Source: Athripsodes cinereus
Lineage: Eukaryota; Arthropoda; Insecta; Trichoptera; Leptoceridae
Direction: 5' to 3'
Assembly (NCBI GenBank): GCA_947579605.1
Contig: OX388321.1
Location: 16,607,614 to 16,671,613 of the forward strand
DNA length: 64,000 bases
Made by a program: the position numbers and the translations under genes. Positions within the stretch are counted from its first letter, which is position 1. Each line of letters begins with the position of its first letter. This document shows positions 55,113 to 64,000 of the stretch, piece by piece. The notes beneath the pieces are model-generated. The model was not told where the DNA came from, searched no databases, and saw only the letters and a list, made by a program, of their open reading frames with translations.

Positions 55113-56254
55113 TATTTTTTTTTATTAATTTTATTTATTAACCAAAAAACCAAGCAAGTATAGATAGATAAATATAACCCATCAAAAAATTAAGCAATGA
55201 ATATGTTTTAATGTATTTTATATATCTTTAAATCTCTAAAACAAGAATGAAAAGGGTTTGAAATATCTCGAGTTTCTTATGCATAGTTTTAGTAGAATTC
55301 CATATACGATTACTTTATCGCTCCACTCGTAGGTAGGTACCAATGCAATTTTGAGATTTTTTTATTTAAATTATTATATCAAAAGGCTGTATAGTAATAA
55401 CGATATCATGGATGATAATATATTTAAATCCACGGGGAAGTTTTATATCATACCGAAACAATTTTCGTGCTCAAAATTTTCGGGAATTCGAAATTCCAAT
55501 CGGTCTTCACTTCGAAAACTAAACGGCTGTGAATTTAATGAGAAAATATTATAATCGAGTACATTTCGTAGTCCACTGGAGTTATTAAAAAAATGTCTGT
55601 ATGTAACTTTATATTATTTTCATTTGGTTTTTATTATTCATATATTTGTTTCGCAACATATATACGTAATATTTGTACTTATATCTATGCAATATGGTAA
55701 CATTACGTGTATTTAGTACCTACAGAAAAGTTACTCTTAGTTTTCGGTTTCTGAAATACGTACGGGAAATAAACATAAATCCACGGATACACAATTGTGT
55801 ATAAATAAAAAATGGCATGTACAAAAATATTTCAATAAGTTATGTAGGTTTATATAGGTATGTATGTAATGTATCGTTTATAGATGTCTTTATAGCTAAT
55901 GCAAATGAAAGAATAATTATTTTTTAAACAACTTATACTTTTTGAATGTTTGATTAGAAATCATGGATATCTGCTCAATATTTCAATACAAACCATTAAA
56001 ACTTTTACTGAATTACTTCACACGTTATTGAGTAAATATTTCTGTTTTTATTAGAACATTTAATTTGCAATAGTGAATTGAATTATATTTATCGTAAATA
56101 ATCTACTTATTTATTTATTTGCCACGAACGATACTGTGCGCCGGCGCAATCTGTAAAGATACGGTGGAGTTTTTGTGATACTGGAGACACTCGATGGTCC
56201 TAGTCCTGATGTTCAGTGATAGTTAGCCAAAAAGAGCACTATTCTTATGTCCGC
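55113..56254. other. Unassigned AT-rich DNA
   Basis: A 67-residue plus frame at 55351-55554 (contains FSGIRNSNRSSLRKLNG) is unrecognised. Confidence 0.4.
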
Positions 56255-56420
56255 AACGGTTCTGTCGGCCCGGACGTTCCTCTTTCACAATACATCGTTG
56301 CTATAACTACTAGATCGGAGCACTAGGAATATCGGAAGAAGTGGTGACTCAATAGGCGCAGAGAAGCTCTAAATGGAGGAGCCTGGTTTCTGCCCTGTAC
56401 TTCTTTAAAAGTTTTAATGG
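56255..56420 (+). pseudogene. LINE 3' end (family C), decayed
   Basis: Contains GGAAGAAGTGGTGACTCAAT, GCGCAGAGAAGCTCTAAATG and GAGGAGCCTGGTTTCTGCCC, matching 37318-37400 with substitutions, including stops. The GAT tail is absent. Confidence 0.55.
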
Positions 56421-56887
56421 AACGATATAAAATGTACCTATAGTATACTTTTTTTTTTAATTTATTTTGATAATTACGCCGGATAACAAATACTAGTTGC
56501 ATTGTTAGTAATAATAATAATTATATTGTAGGTATATTTGTATGAACTGTTTACGAATTTGTGTATTCATCATTGTATTCATTTCAAAACTTTTACCTTA
56601 TAATCCGCACGCATGTTTTTGAAATTTACCTGAATAAATTTATAAACAACACACTTTTATGTAAAGGTAATACTATTACAAATATAATTATTTAATACCC
56701 ACACACATACATATTATATAATTTTATTATGACAAATACGCGTATTTAAATCGATTCCTAAATAATTATCCCCCAGTGACTTATAAAACACAGAATGGGA
56801 CAGTTTCAATATCCACAACGATTTGGAGGGTTAATTTTTTTATCGATTTATGCAGTACACTCGACATATTATTTTTTTCCTATCTAA

Positions 56888-56930
56888 GTTTAAAATTCGA
56901 ATCCCGGTGGGGTCATGGAACTTTTTATTG
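56888..56930 (+). repeat. Short tRNA-like (B-box) fragment
   Basis: AAAATTCGAATCCCGGTGGG GTCATGG has a B-box and T-arm-like 3' acceptor, as in SINE heads. No A-box or body was identified. Confidence 0.3.
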
Positions 56931-57650
56931 AAAATTTATTTGTAACTGACGATTCTGTCATATTATTAATTTAATGGACTTTAAGACTTTTAACTTGTAA
57001 ACTGCGATAGAAAAAAGGGAGACCTAGACCTATGAACCCCTCCAAAAACACACTATTACATGTATTATTATCACTATACCTTCGACAGAAACATGCTTTT
57101 TTATAAAAAAAAAAACAGTTTTGATCTAAATCTAAAATTTCTAGTTCAAATTACCTATGTAAAATTTCTTCTTAAATATCATTGCGCTTTCAAAATTCTT
57201 TGCCGTTAATAATTCTTACACTAGGAACAATACTTAACAATGTATTCTAGAAGAGGAAGTACTAAGAAACTGTTATGTTAATAATAATATTACAATAATA
57301 ATATCGGGAAGTAGAGAAAGAGAAATGTAACTCTCTTAAAGTTGCATTAGTTATGAGGGTACTTATTTACTTAGACTTGCATTCTAAAACACGGTTAAAC
57401 AATGTTTTGTTTCCCGATCCAACCCCCTTCGCTTACTTCTCTCATAGTCTCCTAGTACCTGCATAGATTGCAACTTATGTTTATAGTAAGGCTTTATAGA
57501 CTTTTGCGATTTTTATCGCCTATCTTTTTCTTCTTTTTCGACGATTTGGTTATTTTTTCCACATCAAAAGGATATTATATCGTTTCTGAAAGTTTAAATT
57601 TAAAGGTAGGTACATAAATAATAATGTTTAAATTTTAAAGAAATTTTAAT
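56931..57650. other. Unassigned AT-rich DNA
   Basis: No supported feature. Confidence 0.4.
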
Positions 57651-57835
57651 GAGTTCGTCGGTAGCCTGGAGGTACAGTCACGGCCTCGTGAACATGGGGT
57701 CCGTGGTTCGATACCAGGTGCCGACAAACTCTCCTTTCACGACACAAGCTTTTAGTAGCTTACTGTGAAAGGTGTATAAGATTGTATTTGGGTTTATAAC
57801 AAAAACCCAGATATATATTTTAAAAAAAATATGAA
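57651..57835 (+). mobile_element. tRNA-derived SINE (family S), full-length
   Basis: GAGTTCGTCGGTAGCCTGGA (A-box-like), GGGGTCCGTGGTTCGATACC (B-box), GCCGACAAACTCTCC, a 6-bp local duplication around TTTTAGTAGCTTACTG, GTATTTGGGTTTATAAC and an A-rich tail. Same layout as 41402. Confidence 0.85.
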
Positions 57836-57851
57836 TTTAACATAAGTATTA

Positions 57852-58194
57852 AACACTTTTTACTTTCACTACGAATATACCTAACTAAATTCAGAGGTCT
57901 TTAAGACAGACACTCATCATAAGTGAGTTTTTAATGGAAACTAAGCTTGGAGTTTCTAATGAAAACTCACTGATGATGATGTGTGTCTACTAAGTTTAGT
58001 ATGGAGTTTCTAATGAAAACTCACTATTGATGATGTGTGTCTACTAAGTTTAGTATGGAAATTCTAATGAAAACTCACTATTGATGATGTGTGTCTACTA
58101 AGTTTAGTATGGAGATTCTAATGCAATTTCACTGATGATGGGTGTCTACAGGAAAAGGCCTCTGAATCTAGTGAAAGTAAAAAGTGTTTGATTT
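57852..58194. mobile_element. Penelope-like fold-back with 54-bp tandem repeat
   Basis: The left end AAACACTTTTTACTTTCACT and a TTCAGAGGTCTTT block pair with the right end AAAGGCCTCTGAATCTAGTG AAAGTAAAAAGTGTTT. Inside are about 3.5 tandem copies of a 54-bp unit (CTACTAAGTTTAGTATGGAG; starts at 57987, 58041 and 58095). Each unit carries (C/T)TGATGATG. The last is followed by the full motif at 58133-58164. Two adjacent quoted blocks are contiguous in the sequence. Confidence 0.7.
58133..58164 (+). ncRNA. Hammerhead-like motif at end of minisatellite
   Basis: Perfect CTGATGA core, an extra T, a weak stem II region (GGGTGTCTACAG), GAA, then A, the palindrome AGGCCT and C. The GAA-palindrome-C order is that of the other copies. 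Stem II is not convincing. Confidence 0.35.
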
Positions 58195-59679
58195 TGTATC
58201 TTAAATAAATTAAAAGTAAACAATGTTCAATTAGAAAGATACACTGTTTTTGAAATGACAATAAAATATGCAATACCTTTGGCATCTTTACAAGATATCA
58301 ACATGTTATAAAATCACATTGCAAAAAGAGATTCGTGTAGCAGACTTGTGAAAGCACCCATGCAAATATGTTAGTAAAATTTCAGTGATATCATAATCTC
58401 GAATAAATCCCACCGTATGAGAATCAGAGAACCTTAATATAATAATATCTTGCATCTACTTTAAAAGTATGTTTAAGACGATGGAACTTTTCTCCTCTCC
58501 GGCTTTGAATTAGGTACACAGAATGGACTTAGCGTTACTATGTACAGTACCAACTTCTTAAAAACTTTTCATTCAACAAATTTACATTTGAATACGGTTC
58601 ATACAACGAGATTCTTGTAATATTATTATTCTTAATTCCTTTCCCTACATTCTACAATAAGTACAAGGTATTGTTAACATTAACTCACTCATGCAACGTT
58701 TGGGTTATCTATGGACTGTGTTCTTTTGTATCTTCCGAGTACCGTCCGAAATCGAAATAGTTGAATTATTGTGATATCTATGAAATTTGATAAACAGTTT
58801 TTTTTTTTTTTTTGTATTTGCTTATTCCAATATGTCCCATAATCATTTTCTTCAGCATATATTTAACCTTAATGAGTGGCTTGTGGTATGATAATCTGTT
58901 CACTATGTAGCTTCATATAAAATTCAAGTAAAATTCATAGATAATATAAAATTAAAAAAGATCAGCTCTTTTTTAATAAATCATTCGATGAGACGTATTC
59001 AAGCAAACTTATCGTTCAATAATTAAATTATCCGCTTTATAAATCAATCTTGAATAGGTATTTGACGTTCATAGAGCCCTAGACGGTATCAAAGTTTAGC
59101 GAGTGAACTTGTAAACTATTAGTAAGAAGCTATTTTCCGTTGATGATCCCCTTACACGGAGAATAGATTTCTAGTGCAACCATGATTGATCACAATATGA
59201 ATTTCTTCCTTCATTTATACAACAGACGACGCCAATCGTCTCAGCGTTGACACGAAGCTTAAATAGTTAACACCTCGCTAAAGCTTCTGACTAATACGGA
59301 AGCTCATTCATCTTCCAATTAGTTCAATGCCACACTGCAGTGATCCATATTATATCCCTTGCCAGCTTTTTCATGGTGTTTTAGTTATTTCCTTTCTACG
59401 TTTAACTGCTCATTGCTTCTTACTAATGAATAGTCATTTTCTCTAATCAATCAACAAGTTGTAACCGGGTTAATGGGGAAAGTTTTCATGGAAAAAAGAT
59501 TAAGTGAAATATGGGTCGATTTTCATTTGAGTTATTGCTTGTTCGCAAGTTTGTGTGCAACATTTTGTTCTCACTTACTTTTTTAAGAATAAACTGTTTC
59601 ATATTATTAGTTTATCGTCATACCTCTGCTAATATCTAACATTGATGATGTTGATGTTCAATGATTTGTTGCTTTCACG
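58195..59679. other. Unassigned AT-rich DNA
   Basis: An oligo-T run lies at about 58798-58814. No supported gene. Confidence 0.4.
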
Positions 59680-59880
59680 CCGTTTAACGATTCTTCGACA
59701 GTGTCAAAGGCACTGGTGAAAAGGGCGGCTTTCATTTTACTTCTAAAACTGGTGATTTTTCTTTAGCGGCGGAGATCGGCTGACAGCCTATTTTACGACA
59801 CAAGACCTGCAACGTAATACCTACCCTGCTATGTAGTCTTAAATGATATTGAATTGCAATAAAAAGTTTTTTTTTACTTT
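59680..59880 (+). mobile_element. Possible LINE 3' UTR, GC-richer
   Basis: CACTGGTGAAAAGGGCGGCT, TTTAGCGGCGGAGATCGGCT, GACACAAGACCTGCAACG and a closing TTGCAATAAAAAG. The rise in G and C and the AATAAA-type end suggest a retroposon 3' UTR. No coding part is seen, so the call is weak. Confidence 0.3.
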
Positions 59881-60009
59881 AAATACCACTTGCATATGAC
59901 AATACTTTTTTTGTTTAATAAAAAAAAAAACTTCTTGTGTAAATATAATTCGACATCTTTGTGAAGAGCCGATTACCAAATGGTAAAATAAATTTACCTA
60001 ATAAACCTA

Positions 60010-60122
60010 AACCTAAATTTTGGTTAGCTGGAAGATATTGCCTCCAGGCAATAAGCTCGCCAATTGCTCATCATTTTTTTTTCTGATCAATAAAGTGTTC
60101 TTATTATTATTATTATTATTAA
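60010..60122 (+). mobile_element. LINE 3' end (family B copy 6), (TTA)n tail
   Basis: TTTTGGTTAGCTGGAAGAT, a perfect 7-bp hairpin ATTGCCT-CC-AGGCAAT (60037-60052), AAGCTCGCCAATTGCTCATC, TGATCAATAAAG and a (TTA)n tail to 60120. The hairpin arms differ in sequence from those at 711-726 but remain complementary. Confidence 0.65.
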
Positions 60123-60660
60123 TAATAATCTCACTAGGTCTACTTACTAATGCAGCGAATTTAAAAAGGTATTTGACAATTCTGTAACATCATTCGTTCA
60201 AGGATTGTTCATTTTAGATTTCCCCAGAGTGCTATGGTCGAGTAGTACCTAATAACATAAGGTATTCTTTAGAATAATAATATTAATACGGTTATATCCA
60301 GCATAATAATATGGAAATAGTAAAGATATGGTTTCTGCAACTGTAATATTACAGTGCTCGTGCTTTTCTACGAGTATATGATCTCTACATAATCTAGACT
60401 TATAAATATGCAGAGGATATTCTAAGCAGATTAGAAGAACTGCGATATTAAACATTGACTTATAGTTACATTTAGTATCTTATGCATTTAAATTTATCAT
60501 TTAGAAATCAATCTTTTTTAATAATAAATTGAAAACATTTTGATTGTTTTTGTTTTAAGTAGGATGTTACACACATATTTTATAATAGATCAATAAGGTG
60601 TTTATTGAGTTGATATTTATTTTGTAGAACTCTATTTTTTTTTTTGTAAAAAAACATTTT
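60123..60660. other. Unassigned AT-rich DNA
   Basis: A 68-residue minus frame at 60249-60455 is unrecognised. Confidence 0.4.
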
Positions 60661-60912
60661 TTTTTAATTTTATTAAATAAAATATAAAAATATATTATTG
60701 AGCACTGTTTAATTTAAATTTTAAACTCCACTTTGTTAGGTTAGTCACCGAACGTTTTCCCCTATACTTGTTGGCATCTTCAGGGAAACTTCAGTTGCCC
60801 TAAAGATGCCTACAGTGCTCAATAATATATTTTTATATTTTATTTAATAAAATTAAAAATGAATTTCCACAGTGTAAACACAAAAACTCTTGAATTATTA
60901 AATTGTTTTTAG
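60661..60912 (+). mobile_element. Penelope-like terminal repeat with ORF start
   Basis: Exact 47-bp inverted arms (60661-60707 and 60813-60859) surround a minus-strand ribozyme-like motif. Directly after the right arm, an ATG at 60859 begins MNFHSVNTKTLELLNCF. The arm end (CAGTGCTCAATA) parallels ACAGTGTTCAATA in the 25.1-kb element, and the order of blocks is the same. No clear target duplication was found. Confidence 0.75.
60747..60784 (-). ncRNA. Hammerhead-like motif, CTGAAGA core
   Basis: On the minus strand: CTGAAGA (fits CUGANGA), TGCC, a loop AACAAGTATA, GGG, GAA, the palindrome AACGTT and C. Stem II is short. A second, partial CTAAAGATGCC lies just outside on the plus strand at 60799. 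Confidence 0.4.
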
Positions 60913-60933
60913 CTTTGATGTATTTATTTATAT

Positions 60934-61009
60934 AAATAGTGACCAGGTTTCGACTTATGAAGTCAAGAGTTTGACAATAACTTCATAAGTCGAAACCTGG
61001 TCACTATTT
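60934..61009 (+). repeat. Inverted repeat with ribozyme-like motif
   Basis: Exact 30-bp arms (60934-60963 and 60980-61009) around AAGAGTTTGACAATA-type spacer. On the plus strand, TTGACAATAACTTCATAAGT, CGAAACCTGGTC gives a stem ACTT-CAT-AAGT, GAA, ACCTGGT (self-complementary around one base) and C. Arms resemble Penelope-like terminal repeats. No ATG follows. Confidence 0.65.
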
Positions 61010-62324
61010 TTATAAATATATACAGTAAAACTAAAAACAAAAGAAACACATGCTTAAGCAATCATACTTTTCAATAGTGTACATTTGCTTTTTATATTTC
61101 TTTTAATTTTATACAATTATTGTAATAATAATCAAAGCAATTTCACTTAATATTATTGTATAATTTCCAAGACCCTATAATTTCAAAAAAAAACAATATT
61201 TTATACCATATTAAAGTAATACGAATAAAATAAATTGCTGAAACATGAATGGGATGAGCTATTTATTAATTTCTTTAAAGTTTAAGTTGGAAATTTTAGT
61301 TTATAAAATCAATGTACTAGTGATTATTTTTCTTTTTTATTAATATTTTTACAGTATTCAAAACGTTCGATAAAAGACAAAGGAAGTTGGGTTTTGAAAC
61401 AGGCTGAATAATTGAATCAAAGTAGTCCAAAATAAGGTTTATAGTAGGCATTGAAATATTTGAAATCTTTTCTCCTTTAATAAGGCCAGTTATACACTAT
61501 TATAGTCTCTATGCGAATCTAGAAATAAAATCAACAGTCTCACGATATGAACTGCCGATAGTAATGAATAGGTTTCATACATGATGCTTACGTAGAATAA
61601 TGTATTTAATAATAATATGATACACGCCGAGTTTATTATGATAGGTAATATTTACTACAACGTTTTATTATCACGAATCAAACACTGGATTTGTATTATT
61701 ATTGAAAATTGTTGATCATTTTGTGTTCGTAATTTCGAATTCGATTACTAATGATCGAAAATTATATTTCAGTTACGGTTTTGTAGAAGATGACAGATAT
61801 TTAGAATAAATGAAAATACTGCTTTTTCGTTGATCATATTATTATGAAATCGGTCGACATCGGGTCGTGAAATGTGCTATTTTACTAGATTTTTTTTATT
61901 TTATTTTGATATAAATTACGAATTTTGGGATTTAAACAGACTCAGTAAGAATAATAATTTATTACGTAGCCATAGTTTCCACTTATTTAAATATTTACGT
62001 TTGGCATCAATAGTTCATACTGAAATCTAGTACAAGAATTTCTGTGCTATGATTTTCAAAAAAAATTGTATCTTTTCGATTATGTCTTTGCTCACTTCAA
62101 GATTTCAATTTGATCGAAAATCCAATACCGTTCGGGCACATTATAAGGTATCACGTATATCTTAAGGCTAGTGTATGTCGGTCCAACAACACGCTCCTTA
62201 TTAGGTGTTTTTACGACACCCTTTTAGAATTCGTGTGAAGTAAGTGTTATTTTCTTATTGATAACACAAAATAGAAGTAGTTAGGCATTAACCTTTACTT
62301 TATATCCTGATACATCATTAAGGT
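61010..62324. other. Unassigned AT-rich DNA
   Basis: No supported feature. Confidence 0.4.
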
Positions 62325-62592
62325 ACAATATTGGTCATACATTTCAAACACATAATACTCTAATTATGAATAGTTATCACAGAATGTATTATACGAGATG
62401 AAGTTAGGAACTATATTGATCATACATTTCAAACACATAATACTCTAATTATGAATAGTTATCACAGAATTTATTATGCGAGATGAAGGTAGGAACTATA
62501 TTGATCATACATTTCAAACACATAATACTCTAATTATGAATAGTTATCACAGAATTTATTATGCGAGATGAAAGTAGGTACTTTATTGATCA
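62325..62592. repeat. Minisatellite, three 85-bp units
   Basis: CATACATTTCAAACACATAA recurs at 62336, 62421 and 62506, an exact 85-bp period. The last two units are nearly identical, and the first differs at a few sites. The unit is AT-rich with no open frame across it. Confidence 0.95.
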
Positions 62593-62934
62593 CAGCTGAT
62601 AATCCATTCATTCTTTGTGTCGGAGTTTAGGTAGTAGAATTCCATAGATAAAACAAATGTTGTATTCTATTTGATTTATAGATATCACTACTGTAGATAT
62701 GTAGTATGAGTGATACACTATTTATAATTTATGAAGAAAATTTCTTATACATAGAAATATAAAAAGTGATTGTTAAAAATGTAAGAAATGAAGTTGTATG
62801 GTAAATGGTTAGCAGCTGAGTGTTGTTGTACTTTTTTGTTTTGTTCTAGAAGCAAAGAATATAGAATCATTTAAAATAAATGTCATTGATGTGTATGTGA
62901 AATTGGGTAGGTGCGTGGCTAGTCGCCACAGATT
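62593..62934. other. Unassigned AT-rich DNA
   Basis: No supported feature. Confidence 0.4.
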
Positions 62935-62990
62935 AATTTACGAGAGAGACATCTTTCGTTAATTAATCAAATACCCAGTAGAATAAAACA
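62935..62990 (-). repeat. Small Penelope-like relic
   Basis: Minus strand: GATTAATTAACGAAAGATGT, CTCTCTCGTAAATT. The ACGAAAGATGTCTCTC block is shared with 18612-18630 on the minus strand, where it closes a ribozyme-like motif. Confidence 0.35.
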
Positions 62991-64000
62991 TTCGTTTTAT
63001 TAATTTCATAATCATACCATGTTCAATTTTTTCTACTGAAACAAGAGAAAAATACATAATTTTTTATGTGCTAACAAACTTCAGATTATCACAATAATTT
63101 AGATGTCAAAACAAAATAAATACGAGTTTTATATATGTAATAATGTTTCCCACCACAAACCACTTCAGTTACAATATTAAAGCTCTATAAATCTATATTA
63201 TTGGTGATGGGTAAAAATATTACCACATCTGCCATCAGTCCTGGACTATTTTTCTCAATAAAAATAATAGCCTGGTACTATTATTTCCAATACATAATAA
63301 ATATACTTCAGTTTTCCAATAGCATTGGAAATATCACTATTCGACGACGTCTGTGCCATATTATGGCTATGTATTACTGTGTGTGCTTACTCTTGAAGCA
63401 GTCTTATATACAAACAAAAAACATTTTATGGGTTTTGCAAATGACAGGCTTATTGTATCAGAAATTATAGAGTTTGGACTATATTGTCTTGTAAACATCT
63501 TTTGTATTATAACCAAAAATACATTATTTTTCGCAATAACTCTTGAGTATAACAACAATATTGTAAATGCTGTTTGGCTGTTGAAATATTGCTAACATTA
63601 AAGCCACACTGCCTCATTGATAATGTAATATATTTTTATTATTTTTTAGGTTATAAAATAAAATAGAAGAAAAACAATTTCATAAAGATTATATATGTGA
63701 TTTGAGAGTCGTACACAAAAAAGTTTAAAATTATCTTTAAAATACATTTTTTTCAATCCTTACAGATTGTAATTAGTTCATACTTCACAAAATCTTCTTG
63801 ATCTTATTCTGCTCATAAAACATCAAGGGGAAAGTGGTCTAAATCCTTAGTGTATTGTTCATATTTCATACAAAATAAACTTGTATTCTATAATCCAAAT
63901 AAACTCTGAAAATTCTTTTTCTAAGAATATTTCTAATTATCTATAATATAATGAATAAAATTACTAAATAAGATAAAGAACTTGCTTGAACACGTGTTAT
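62991..64000. other. Unassigned AT-rich DNA
   Basis: Overlapping short frames at 63201-63595 on both strands have no recognised domain. Confidence 0.4.

Noticed and set aside
62325..62592. Possible CRISPR array
   Set aside because: The units are contiguous 85-bp repeats without unique spacers, and the genome is eukaryotic.

Overview
This window reads as non-coding DNA from an AT-rich eukaryotic nuclear genome, most likely an insect and possibly a moth or butterfly. The pointers are scattered TAGGTA/GTAGGTAC-type motifs, several LINE 3' ends with different microsatellite tails, tRNA-derived SINEs, TA-flanked non-autonomous DNA transposons and Penelope-like elements. There is no bacterial architecture: no operons, ribosome binding sites or dense ORFs. 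I see no complete host gene, rRNA, standalone tRNA or CRISPR array. Nearly every longer readable frame that resembles a known protein is the 3' remnant of a retrotransposon.

Layout. 1-9 kb holds decayed LINE tails, fragments of one SINE-like family (family A here), a 691-bp TA-flanked transposon (4593-5283) and an RTE-like LINE remnant. 9-17 kb holds a second RTE-like LINE end (9876-10185, minus), a tRNA-type SINE (11361-11532) and the best family A copy (16380-16644, with a 13-bp target duplication). 17.9-20.3 kb has the only unique GC-richer blocks, and two short frames there (18455-18518 and 20041-20232) are weak candidates for host exons. 21-33 kb holds more LINE ends, the Penelope-like insertion with a GIY-YIG endonuclease frame (24297-25243), the second inverted copy of the 691-bp transposon (31390-32081) and a LINE C-terminus with its 3' UTR. 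34-44 kb is rich in inverted repeats, including two minimal Penelope-like insertions with perfect 13-14 bp target duplications, the longest LINE frame (38706-39407) and two SINEs. 44-64 kb is mostly unique AT-rich sequence with two MITEs, another good family A copy, a SINE, two minisatellites (54-bp and 85-bp units) and further Penelope-like inverted repeats.

How the parts relate. The Penelope-like pieces share one plan: an inverted repeat, often carrying a hammerhead-ribozyme-like motif, followed by an ATG and about 12-14 codons of an MNFH-type reading-frame start. In three copies the element ends 36-40 nt after that ATG, exactly where a 12-14 bp target duplication begins. Seven motif copies end in GAA, a short self-complementary block, then C, as expected for a hammerhead with a very short, possibly dimeric stem III. 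Family A ends in a 3' tail that resembles the 3' end of the LINE at 38706-39425, suggesting a SINE and its LINE partner. These readings are by eye, without alignment software or database searches.
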